Shown here: positions 16,818-24,439 of the stretch, piece by piece
Numbering within the stretch: position 1 is the stretch's first letter
How the letters are laid out: every line of letters starts with the position of its first letter
From: Microcaldota archaeon
GTDB lineage: Archaea; Micrarchaeota; Micrarchaeia; Norongarragalinales; UBA97
Assembly (NCBI GenBank): GCA_016194335.1
Contig: JACQBR010000015.1
Location: 1-64,000, forward strand
Direction: 5' to 3'
DNA length: 64,000 nucleotides
Translations under genes and position numbers: made by a program
Notes under the pieces: generated by a model
What the model was told of the DNA's origin: nothing
Seen by the model: the letters and a program-made list of their open reading frames with translations, nothing else
The model's database searches: none

Positions 16818-19800
16818 CTACCAGTCCTTCTTGCTCGCCAGCTTGACGAACCCCGCCTTGGGCTCGTACAATTCGCCTTTTCTCTTCAGCTCGTCGATGA
16901 GGTGGCGGCAGTTGAACTCGTCCACGCCGTGGTTGGACGCCTCCCTGACGACATCGTCGATTGCGACGAGGTCGAACTGCTTCTCCAAATCGGCGACGAT
17001 GTTGAGCACGTTGCGCACGCGGTCGATGCGGCTTTTCGCCTGGCCGATGTTGATGACATCACTGTCGAGCTTGCCCGTCTCCTTGTCGACGAACACCTCG
17101 TGCAGGACGAAATCCTCCAGCTTCACCGCGCGGTCGGCGTCCTGCAGCTCCACCAGCGGCGAGAGGCGCATTTTCGCGTTCGCCTCCGCCATTCGTATGA
17201 GGCCCTCAATCTGTCTTGCGGTGATTGGGAAGGTGTTCTGCTCCTTGCCGATTTTTCGCAAGTCCACGTAATAGTCGCCAATCTTGCCCGTCGCCTCTTC
17301 GGTCAATTGCGGCAGGCACGTGCGCCGCGCGTAGGCGATGTACTTCCTCAAGAGCTCCACCGGAATGGCGGGCTTGTTGGGGTTTTCCGCAGGCGATTTG
17401 CCCTGCGTTCCCGCAAGCATGTGGCCCTCGAGAAGGTGGTGGGCCAGGCCCTTGTCGCGCGCCTCGTCAAGCACGTCGCGCATGGTGAAAATGAGGTCGA
17501 ATCTCGAAAGCAAGGCGGGCGAAATCGCAAATTGGCTTGCTGGCGGCGAGTTGGGGTCGAACCTCCCGTGCTTGGGGTTTGCCGCGGCGAGGACGGCGGT
17601 CTTGGTGCGGAATTCCGTGACGATTCCCGCCTTGGCCACGCTGATTTTCTGCTGTTCCATCGCCTGGTGCATCGCGCCGCGGTCTTCCTCGTCAAGCTTG
17701 TCCAGCTCGTCAACTGCGACAATCCCGCCGTTGGCCAGCACCATCGCGCCCGCCTTGAGGATCCAGCCCTCGCCAATCTCGTCCTTTTCGGCCGCGGCCG
17801 TGTTGTGCGTGAAGAACCCGTTGCAGATGAAATTATGGCTGTTCTCGACTGAAAAGTCGTAGACCCACTCGTACTCCGGCTTGAATGTTTCAATCTTGGT
17901 TATCTCATCCCAGAAGACGTCAGAGCTTGCGAGGGCTGCAAGTTTGGCATCGCCCGATTTTTCAGCCGTTTTGGCAAGCATCTCGCGCGACGGCTTGGTG
18001 CGGCCTTTCCTGTATCCCCAGTCCAAGCCTTGGAGGGATGAGGCGTTTAGGGGCATCAAGTCGATGTTCGTGTGGTGGTGTCTTGCCGGCGTTAGCAGGC
18101 TGAGGAGGCCCTGCCGTTTCCTTTCGAGCGTGAATCCGATTTCCTGCGAGAAGCGCCTGAAGTTCTCAACCCCCCGTATTTCCACCACGTGGGCATCGTT
18201 CCTGCTGGTGATGGTGGCGGTCCTTCCTTTCGATACGACGCCCGCCCTTTTGCGCCTTCTCAGCTTCGCCACTATGCCGAATTTCAAAAGCGCAAGCTGG
18301 AGGGTTTTGGCCAGTCCGGGGCTCACGGTCGAAATGCCAACGTGGGGCGAGCCGGTTTTGCTTCTGGAAACGTAGCCGTCAGTGTCGAAAAGCCCGCGCA
18401 ACAATGATGCGAGGATGGGATTGGGCATGTTAAGCGCGGCGTGGGAGAGGGAGATTTCCGTCTTTTTCGGAACCAATCCGAATTCCCTGAGCAATAGGTA
18501 TGCAGGGAGGGAATGGAGCCGGATGGAGGGGATGCGCCAACTCGGCTTGTCCCGCCTGCACGAAACCCCGAACAGTTCCTTCACGCTCCTTTCGAATGCC
18601 TGCAGGAGTTCCTCGCTCGTGTTGGAGAACCGCATGCTCGCCTGGTTTGGGCTTCGGCTGCAGTCGCCGTCACCCAGCAAAAGCCCCGCCAAGTACGCCA
18701 GCTTCCCATCTTCGAGAAACGCCGGGATTCGGGTATTGCACCCGTAGTGCAGGAAAACTTCCCTCGCTTCCGAGGACAGTTTGGAATCAAGCTTTTCTTC
18801 AAGTTGCGCATCCCGGGCCATTTTCGCAAGAAGGGAAAGCTCCATATTGCCCCAGTATTTGGCCGAGCGGTTCAGGTAGAGGTCATCTTCTGCAATTTCG
18901 TACGCCTTGGCGACTTTCCTAAGCGTTCCGCGCTTTAATGCCAGCGTATCGGTAATTTCCCTGAACACTCCCGATAGGTTGCATTGCACGCGGAGGTTGG
19001 GGCAGTTTTCCAGGATTTTCATCGCCGGCGTTCTCGAATCGCCCTGCGGCAGGTTTCTCGCCGTTGCCACAAATTCCCCGACATTGAGTTTTGCAGCCTC
19101 TTTCCACGCGGGCATCTCGTCAATTGCAATCAGAGAAGTGGCCGGCGTCAGCGTTATTTCCCGTCCCATGCGGGTGGTAATCCTTACCATTTGGGAGGGC
19201 GCGCGAATGCGCCATATCTTGGAAATTCTTTCCTGCGTGATTTTAAGGCCGTCGCCCAAGGTCCATGCCTTGCCGTCAAAGTCTTCTGCGAATGCCCCTG
19301 GAATTTCCTCCCTGCAGCTTCCCTTCCAGTTTTCCTCGACAAATTCGGCGATGGGCTTGAGGCCCGCCCCGTTGAGAATCAGGCTGTCGGGCGCAACGCA
19401 CAATCCAACTGCGCTTGAGCTCCCTCCGCTCACTACGATGCACTTGGGCGCGAGGTGGGCGACGTATTCCATCATCGTGGATTTGCCGGTGTTGTGCGAT
19501 ATGATTCCGTTTGCGATGAAGCGGTGCGAGTTTGGCACTTCGATGTCGAAAACGTCCCGAGGGGGAAGGAGGGAAATTTTCATTATCCGCTCGCTTCGCC
19601 GTCCCTTCACGCGGGAGAATTTTTCCGCATTCCGGCAAAGCGAGGCAAGCCTGCCCCTCTTCTTTGCCGAGACGAAGCCTATTTCGGCCTGGAATTTTTT
19701 GATTTCAAAACCCCTTCTTATCAAAAGGGCGTTTCCAACGATCCGCGAGTGGATGCCGAAGCGCAGGAGGAGAATCTGCACGTCGCGCAGCAGTTCTATG

Positions 19801-21650
19801 TTGGCCGACTTCAGCCCCACCGCGCGCCTTCCCCTCCCCTTGTCGAACACCGTCCCGTCAGCCTCGAAAAGCCATCGCAGAAAGGCCGCAACCGCCACGT
19901 TTCCCGAACGCATCACGAGGCCGGGGACGCGCTTGGAACGCAGGAACTTTAAGTTCGATGCGATGTCTTTTGAATAAATTGAATAGTAATGCAGCGGGAC
20001 GGCCCTGCCGTTCTTCAGCTCGTGCTTATTGAAATGGGGCGTGAGGCCGAATTCATTTTCACAGTTTGCAATCAATTGAGGGAGAAGGTCCTTCTCCGGT
20101 CCTGCAACCACGAATCCCACCTCGGTGTCCGTGACCCACCCGTCCCCAAGCGCGTATCCCAAAATCGAGGCAAGGGCGGGTGTGAGGCTTGGGGGAAGTT
20201 TTCCCCTGAACTTGGGCCCCAAGTGCGCCGGGAGGGGTGCAAATCCCGTCGGGATGTTTTTGGTGATGGTGCACGGTATTCCCGTGACTGCCGCAAGCCT
20301 GTCGCCAAGCCTGAGCTGGTCGAGCCGCTTCCACTTTCTTTCCGCAATGGCATCGTTGGTTTCTAGGCAAAGAAGCGGATGGTTGGGCGTTCCTACGATG
20401 CTCTTGCCGCTTTCGGTGACGATTTCCATCACCGGCTGGTTGGGGTAGCAATGGAAGACATTTGCGGTCCCGCGTTTCGCCCCGCCCTCGCCCGTGAGGA
20501 CTGCCAGCTTGATTTTCTGCAAATGCTCGCTGCCCACTTCCCCAATCTTTACAATCGCGCCATTCCCCAAAATGATCCGCTCATCCGCAGACAGGCAGCC
20601 GGGGTCGCCAATCATCGCCACGTGGATGTCGCTGCGGAACTGCTTTCCGTCGGGAAGGCTCTTTCCGGCCGTGCCGCCGAAAAGCTGCAGCGCGATGGCC
20701 TGCTTGAGCTCGGTATAGCCGTAGATTGTGGGCGCGATGCTCGCGACTATCTTGTCAAAAAGCTTCGGGTCCTTCGCCAGCCTGAGGATTTCCTCCTCTT
20801 CCTCCCTGCTCACCACGAGCTCCTCGAACTCGATTTCCATCTCGTGGATGTGGATGACTTCGAAAAACTTGTCGTAAACGCTGTTCTTCGCCTTCTGCTG
20901 CGTGATGGGCTTGAGCCGCAGGACTCCGGTAAGCACCACCTTGTCGCCCGGCGCGATCTGGTTGACCAAGTCCTCCTCAAGCCAGAGGTGCAGCTGCGAC
21001 GGCGGGACGTTCCCCCTCATCTTCTCAACCGGGTCCTGGATCTGCGCGCGCTGCTGGTTGATGAAAACGCTCTGCTCCTCGACGAGGCGGAATGCGTTCT
21101 TGCGGCACTCGCCGTTGGGACAGACTAACGGCGGGGTGATGGCCTCGATTTTCTGCGTGGGGATGTGAAACGTCCTGCGGCAGTTGCGGCACTCCCAAGC
21201 CGCGATTTTCATCCTCGGCTTTATTTCGCTGATTGAGCTGATCACCCCCTCGAGCGAGACGAGCTTGTCCAATTCCTCCGCGCCCATCTCAAGCACCATC
21301 GGCCTGTAGCGCCGGCTGTCTGGAAGGTTGTAAAAACGCGCGTGCGGGGCGTAGGCGCCTTCCGTCCCTGCGACGGGAATGTGCATGCGCGCAACCGCCT
21401 CCTCGGCGCTCCTTATGTAGATGTCGGGATGGTCGAGAAGGTCGATTGCAAAGTCGGTCCCCAGCTGCGACTCCCGCAGGGAAAGGTCGGCCCAGTCTAT
21501 GTTGAAGCTTCCCTCCCCCTTTTCCGCCGCCTTGCCCAACTCCCTCACTAGGCGTTCGTCGTCGAAATACTTCTGGAACTTGCCCACCAGATCCTCGGTG
21601 TAATCCTGCCTGAGCTCGGTCATCGCGTTGGCCATCGTTTCCACACCCAT
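16818..21650 (-). CDS. mcm: Replicative MCM helicase precursor with two inteins
   Basis: A 1610-residue precursor encoding the ring-shaped 3'-5' replicative helicase. Removing two inteins leaves 708 residues (351 + 30 + 327), the normal archaeal length. The N-terminal domain has the zinc site WECRNCRRTF...CPNGEC. The AAA+ core has a Walker A reconstituted as GDPG/TGKST across intein 1, Walker B IVAVDELDKLDEEDRG, sensor 1 VLAAANPKHGRFD and an arginine finger LLSRFDLIF. A winged helix closes the C-terminus. The ATG at 21650 is chosen; an ATG at 21635 is also possible. The gene is alone on its strand between the DUF5678-like gene and a TATA-bearing intergenic repeat region. Confidence 0.96.
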   Translation of the reverse strand: MGVETMANAMTELRQDYTEDLVGKFQKYFDDERLVRELGKAAEKGEGSFNIDWADLSLRESQLGTDFAIDLLDHPDIYIRSAEEAVARMHIPVAGTEGAYAPHARFYNLPDSRRYRPMVLEMGAEELDKLVSLEGVISSISEIKPRMKIAAWECRNCRRTFHIPTQKIEAITPPLVCPNGECRKNAFRLVEEQSVFINQQRAQIQDPVEKMRGNVPPSQLHLWLEEDLVNQIAPGDKVVLTGVLRLKPITQQKAKNSVYDKFFEVIHIHEMEIEFEELVVSREEEEEILRLAKDPKLFDKIVASIAPTIYGYTELKQAIALQLFGGTAGKSLPDGKQFRSDIHVAMIGDPGCLSADERIILGNGAIVKIGEVGSEHLQKIKLAVLTGEGGAKRGTANVFHCYPNQPVMEIVTESGKSIVGTPNHPLLCLETNDAIAERKWKRLDQLRLGDRLAAVTGIPCTITKNIPTGFAPLPAHLGPKFRGKLPPSLTPALASILGYALGDGWVTDTEVGFVVAGPEKDLLPQLIANCENEFGLTPHFNKHELKNGRAVPLHYYSIYSKDIASNLKFLRSKRVPGLVMRSGNVAVAAFLRWLFEADGTVFDKGRGRRAVGLKSANIELLRDVQILLLRFGIHSRIVGNALLIRRGFEIKKFQAEIGFVSAKKRGRLASLCRNAEKFSRVKGRRSERIMKISLLPPRDVFDIEVPNSHRFIANGIISHNTGKSTMMEYVAHLAPKCIVVSGGSSSAVGLCVAPDSLILNGAGLKPIAEFVEENWKGSCREEIPGAFAEDFDGKAWTLGDGLKITQERISKIWRIRAPSQMVRITTRMGREITLTPATSLIAIDEMPAWKEAAKLNVGEFVATARNLPQGDSRTPAMKILENCPNLRVQCNLSGVFREITDTLALKRGTLRKVAKAYEIAEDDLYLNRSAKYWGNMELSLLAKMARDAQLEEKLDSKLSSEAREVFLHYGCNTRIPAFLEDGKLAYLAGLLLGDGDCSRSPNQASMRFSNTSEELLQAFERSVKELFGVSCRRDKPSWRIPSIRLHSLPAYLLLREFGLVPKKTEISLSHAALNMPNPILASLLRGLFDTDGYVSRSKTGSPHVGISTVSPGLAKTLQLALLKFGIVAKLRRRKRAGVVSKGRTATITSRNDAHVVEIRGVENFRRFSQEIGFTLERKRQGLLSLLTPARHHHTNIDLMPLNASSLQGLDWGYRKGRTKPSREMLAKTAEKSGDAKLAALASSDVFWDEITKIETFKPEYEWVYDFSVENSHNFICNGFFTHNTAAAEKDEIGEGWILKAGAMVLANGGIVAVDELDKLDEEDRGAMHQAMEQQKISVAKAGIVTEFRTKTAVLAAANPKHGRFDPNSPPASQFAISPALLSRFDLIFTMRDVLDEARDKGLAHHLLEGHMLAGTQGKSPAENPNKPAIPVELLRKYIAYARRTCLPQLTEEATGKIGDYYVDLRKIGKEQNTFPITARQIEGLIRMAEANAKMRLSPLVELQDADRAVKLEDFVLHEVFVDKETGKLDSDVINIGQAKSRIDRVRNVLNIVADLEKQFDLVAIDDVVREASNHGVDEFNCRHLIDELKRKGELYEPKAGFVKLASKKDW
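17802..19400 (-). other. Intein 2 of MCM (533 aa, LAGLIDADG homing endonuclease)
   Basis: Inserted 30 extein residues after intein 1, between SSAVGL and TAAAEKDE. It starts with Cys (CVAPDSLILNG) and ends with NSHNFICNGFFTHN followed by Thr. DOD motifs are AGLLLGDGDC and LRGLFDTDGYV. Block B reads LTPATSLIAI: the usual TxxH histidine is replaced by Thr. It is longer than intein 1 by 164 residues, mostly before and after the endonuclease. Both ends keep the residues needed for splicing. Confidence 0.92.
19491..20597 (-). other. Intein 1 of MCM (369 aa, LAGLIDADG homing endonuclease)
   Basis: Inserted within Walker A, between GDPG and TGKST. It starts with Cys (CLSADERIILGNG) and ends with SHRFIANGIISHN followed by Thr as the +1 extein residue. 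Splicing block B is intact (GTPNHPLL). The DOD endonuclease motifs are ILGYALGDGWV and LRWLFEADGTV, so it may still be mobile. The site is a known intein hotspot because Walker A is invariant. Confidence 0.93.
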
Positions 21651-21663
21651 CAAACAAGGCTAA

Positions 21664-21790
21664 GGCCGCAGGGCCTGCTTAAGGCATTTCCTGCCCTGCT
21701 TGTCACCTGCCAAATGATGGCTTGAAGCCGCAGGGGGGCCCTACTTAAGGCACATTCCAACCGGCTTGCCGGCCCCCTTGCGGGGGGAGT
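21664..21790. repeat. Imperfect direct repeats and GC hairpin upstream of mcm
   Basis: GCCGCAGGGCCTGCTTAAGG at 21665-21684 recurs as GCCGCAGGGGGGCCCTACTTAAGG at about 21728-21751. Both end in CTTAAGGCA, which could serve as TATA-like elements on either strand. A GC-rich hairpin (CCCCCTTGCGGGGG, about 21774-21787) follows. The tract lies between divergent genes mcm and the small membrane protein. Function is unknown. Confidence 0.45.
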
Positions 21791-21856
21791 TATATTGGCC
21801 GCGATTCGTTTTTAACCGTTGCTCTCGTAATCCGTTCGAAAAGAAGGTGTTGGAAA

Positions 21857-22045
21857 TTGGGCGGGAAAACCGGCGGCACTCCGCTTGAGAGGCGGCTGGC
21901 CCAACTGGAGAGATTGGAGGAGCGGCTCGAGTCCACGCTTGAGGCGCGGCTTTTTGAGATAAAGGGCGTGCTTTACGTCACCCTGCTCCTGGTCGCCATA
22001 CTCCTCGCCCTCGGGCTGGGCGTGCTCATCCGCGCAATCGGATAG
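21857..22045 (+). CDS. Small single-pass membrane protein
   Basis: A 62-residue protein from a TTG at 21857. An amphipathic, Glu/Arg/Leu-rich coiled-coil-like segment (LERRLAQLERLEERLESTLE) is followed by one transmembrane helix (GVLYVTLLLVAILLALGLGV). A TATA-like AGTTATATTG at 21788-21797 lies about 60 bases upstream, so a leadered mRNA is likely. No homologous family recognised. It may organise or dimerise at the membrane through the coil. Confidence 0.55.
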   Translation: MGGKTGGTPLERRLAQLERLEERLESTLEARLFEIKGVLYVTLLLVAILLALGLGVLIRAIG

Positions 22046-22121
22046 ATGATTGGGGGTGCAAGCGCCTTGACTTCATTCCGCTCTCTTCCTCCATTCTCCC
22101 CGCTTGCTCCCAATAGCCCAT

Positions 22122-23660
22122 TCACCTTCCGAACATCGCCCCGAACCCATTCAGCCAGCCGGCAACGATGTCGGTAAGGTGCTGGGGCTGGCTTGAAGGT
22201 CCGGGCGCCTGCTCGTCGGTGACTTCTCCGCCGCCCTCGCTGTCCCCCGAGCCGCGTGGCACGTACCGGCAGAATGTGCAGGAGTTGAACTTGAAGCCAT
22301 CCCCGCATTGGATGATGGCGCACTTGCCTTCCTGCCACTTCTCGCACTGGACCTTCCTGCAGTCAAGGGGGCAGTTGTTAGGAGTTTCGCCCAATTGCGG
22401 TTCGCAAATGCCATTCCCGCAGTGGTTTGTTCCGGGACAGTCCTGCGGGCAGGTGAGCGGGGTCTCGCCAAGCTTGGGTTCGCACACTTTGTTGCCGCAA
22501 TGCGGCGGGAGAGTTGGCGACGGGGAAGGAGTGGGCGTGGTTGTGGATGTTGTCGACGGCGTGGGTTTGGGGGCGCACGAGTTGGGCCGCCATTGGCACT
22601 GGCCCGCGACGCAGCCGCATCCCGCGTTATACCTGTTCGCGTCGTAGCACGCGCGGTATTCGCACGTGGTGATTACCGGCCCGTCGGCTGCGCTGCGGCA
22701 AACTTGGGCCGAACAGCCGTCCCTCACGCAATCACTGTCGGCAGCGCACGGCCCGTTTGTGGAAGTGCCGCAAAAATCTCCCAACCCGCAGGTTGGAGAA
22801 GGCGAGGGCGTCGGATTGGGAGTGACGGTTGGCGTCGGGCCGCCGAGGATTGCGAAATCGGTTCGCGCATTTATGCTCAAGTCAACTGCGTTGAAGCGTG
22901 CAGCGTAAGTGCCGGAAGGCGCCTGCGCCCTGCCTCCGGTTTTCGAGCCGTAATAAAATTGGTCCCAATTGTCCGTCACCGCCTCGCCCGGTTCGAGCGT
23001 TAAAATCCTGCACGGCCTTCCGTAATTCGGGTCTATTTGGAGCTGGTTCCCCGACGCATCGAGGATGTTGAAGAACCGGAAGCACAGGTTGTACTGCACT
23101 CCAGCCGTGCCCCGGTTGGTGGCTGTGAGGGCAACGGTTTCACCCTGTTGGTATGCGGCCTTGTTGGTGGCGATGGTCACGCCGCCCGAAGGCGAGGGAG
23201 TGGGCGTTGCTGACGGCAGGCTGGCAGTGATGGAGAAGGTTGCAGCCACTGGCTTGGGGTCGCTCTCGGCGTTGAAAACCACGCGGTAATTGCCGGGCTG
23301 TGCCTGCGCCTGCCGGTAGCCGCTTGCAACTTGCTGGAAATACTTCTGGTTCCACGAGTAACTCACAGACTCTCCAGGCGAGAGCGCCTTTCTCTCGCAA
23401 GGCGCCTTGATGGCAGGGTTCAGCACGGGCAGCGTCCTTCCAGTCTGGTCGGAGAGCGTGAAGAAAACGCCACTGCACGACATGTAGAAACCGGCATTGG
23501 TTCCCGCGTTGTTCGCGGCGGTGACCACCACCGCCTCGCCCTGCGCGTACTGCAGCTTGTCGGTCTTGATGGTTGCCGCGCTTGCAGAGCCTGAGAGCGC
23601 CAGCGTTGTGGCTGCGAGCACGAGCGCGAAGAAAAGCAACGAATGGGCAGTGTTTCTCAT
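22122..23660 (-). CDS. Secreted protein with two BsuPI-like domains and cysteine-rich repeats
   Basis: A 512-residue exported protein. The signal peptide is MRNTAHSLLFFALVLAATTL, with cleavage near ASA at about 28. Two related beta-domains follow; each has a stretch like YAQGEAVVVTAANNAGTNA or YQQGETVALTATNRGTAGV and a later SPGESVSYSWNQ or EPGEAVTDNWDQ. These resemble intracellular-proteinase-inhibitor BsuPI folds. A Thr/Pro/Ser linker, a cluster with about eight cysteines (CAADSDCVRDGC...), then two copies of CGNxxCEPxLGETPxxCPxDC complete it. The last motif is common in secreted proteins of small-genome archaea and resembles a metal-binding dockerin-like loop. Promoter has TATA at about 23702-23711 and a purine-rich ribosome-binding site (GAGGAGGTGGGAG). 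Confidence 0.8.
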   Translation of the reverse strand: MRNTAHSLLFFALVLAATTLALSGSASAATIKTDKLQYAQGEAVVVTAANNAGTNAGFYMSCSGVFFTLSDQTGRTLPVLNPAIKAPCERKALSPGESVSYSWNQKYFQQVASGYRQAQAQPGNYRVVFNAESDPKPVAATFSITASLPSATPTPSPSGGVTIATNKAAYQQGETVALTATNRGTAGVQYNLCFRFFNILDASGNQLQIDPNYGRPCRILTLEPGEAVTDNWDQFYYGSKTGGRAQAPSGTYAARFNAVDLSINARTDFAILGGPTPTVTPNPTPSPSPTCGLGDFCGTSTNGPCAADSDCVRDGCSAQVCRSAADGPVITTCEYRACYDANRYNAGCGCVAGQCQWRPNSCAPKPTPSTTSTTTPTPSPSPTLPPHCGNKVCEPKLGETPLTCPQDCPGTNHCGNGICEPQLGETPNNCPLDCRKVQCEKWQEGKCAIIQCGDGFKFNSCTFCRYVPRGSGDSEGGGEVTDEQAPGPSSQPQHLTDIVAGWLNGFGAMFGR

Positions 23661-23711
23661 TTCTAACTCCCACCTCCTCAGTAGGGATTGTGCCGCCCTA
23701 ACTATTTATAC

Positions 23712-23734
23712 TCCCGCCATTTCTTCAGGCGGGA
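23712..23734 (-). terminator. Hairpin between vapC and the secreted-protein gene
   Basis: TCCCGCC at 23712-23718 pairs with GGCGGGA at 23728-23734 around a 9-base loop. It lies 28 bases beyond the VapC stop and just upstream of the TATA box of the next gene. It may separate the two transcription units; no T-run follows on the minus strand, so the terminator role is tentative. Confidence 0.4.
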
Positions 23735-23762
23735 AGGCCGAAGGAAAAATTGCGGGCCGAAG

Positions 23763-24152
23763 CTAGACGATAATTGCATTCGGGAAGTTTTTGAAGTGCT
23801 GGTCGCCGGAAACGATTGTGGCGTCGTGCGCGAGTGCGATTGCCGCGATGATGCAGTCGATGAGGCCGGTATTGTCCTTCGGATGGCGCTCAGCCCATAA
23901 CTGCCCTGCCTTGTGGGCGATGCCCAGGCTGATGTCGACGGTCTTGGCCCTTGAGCACACTGCGGCGAGCACGTGGTGGACGTCGTGGCCTTTTCCCGCA
24001 GCGTGGAGCTTGGCGGATAATTCGGCGAGAGTGAGGGTGGAGATGAGGAATTCGGCGTCCTTCTCGTCAAGAATCCGTTGCACTGCCGGGGACTTGGGCC
24101 CGCCTTGGAGAAGTTCGGTCCAGCAGAAAGTGTCCATTACGTAAGTCTTCAT
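23763..24152 (-). CDS. VapC-type PIN-domain toxin
   Basis: A 129-residue predicted ribonuclease. The PIN acidic residues are seen in YVMDTFCWTELL (Asp near residue 7), LTLAELSAKL (Glu), and TGLIDCIIAAIALAHDATIV (Asp), ending in SGDQHFKNF. Its ATG overlaps the stop of the AbrB-type antitoxin by four bases, the classic VapBC arrangement. In this family the toxin cleaves tRNA or rRNA loops; the target here is unknown. It lies downstream of smc on the same strand. Confidence 0.9.
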   Translation of the reverse strand: MKTYVMDTFCWTELLQGGPKSPAVQRILDEKDAEFLISTLTLAELSAKLHAAGKGHDVHHVLAAVCSRAKTVDISLGIAHKAGQLWAERHPKDNTGLIDCIIAAIALAHDATIVSGDQHFKNFPNAIIV

Positions 24153-24367
24153 CTTTTATCATCCTTCCAAAGTTCGCTTCGCCCAGGCGCGCGCTTGAGT
24201 TGGGGGAATTTTCCCGCGAGTTCTTCAATCGAGGGCACGATTACGAGGCGCAACTCGTTTTCAAGAGGTTCGAAGGAGACTTCCTGCCCTTGCCGGATGT
24301 CCATCCGTTCGCGGATCGCCTTTGGAATCACTATCTGGTACTTTGACGAAACCACTGCAGTCTGCAC
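24149..24367 (-). CDS. VapB-type AbrB/SpoVT antitoxin
   Basis: A 72-residue swapped-hairpin DNA-binding antitoxin. The AbrB core is VVSSKYQIVIPKAIRERMDI followed by RQGQEVSFEPLENELRLVIV. The C-terminal 25 residues (PSIEELAGKFPQL...) should bind the PIN partner. It is the first gene of the operon and overlaps vapC by four bases. A 34-bp palindrome upstream (24380-24413) is its likely autoregulatory operator. Confidence 0.9.
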   Translation of the reverse strand: MQTAVVSSKYQIVIPKAIRERMDIRQGQEVSFEPLENELRLVIVPSIEELAGKFPQLKRAPGRSELWKDDKR

Positions 24368-24379
24368 AAAACCACCGTG

Positions 24380-24413
24380 TAATACGTTAATTCATCGATG
24401 TATTTAAGTATTA
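24380..24413 (-). promoter_or_regulatory. 34-bp imperfect palindrome, probable VapBC operator
   Basis: The half-sites TAATACGTTAAT and ATTTAAGTATTA flank a central CATCGATG. The palindrome begins 12 bases upstream of the vapB start at 24367 and covers the probable TATA box (TTAAAT on the minus strand). Binding by VapB would block TFB/TBP. Confidence 0.65.
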
Positions 24414-24439
24414 CGATTGCCAATCGATGGCGTGGGTGT

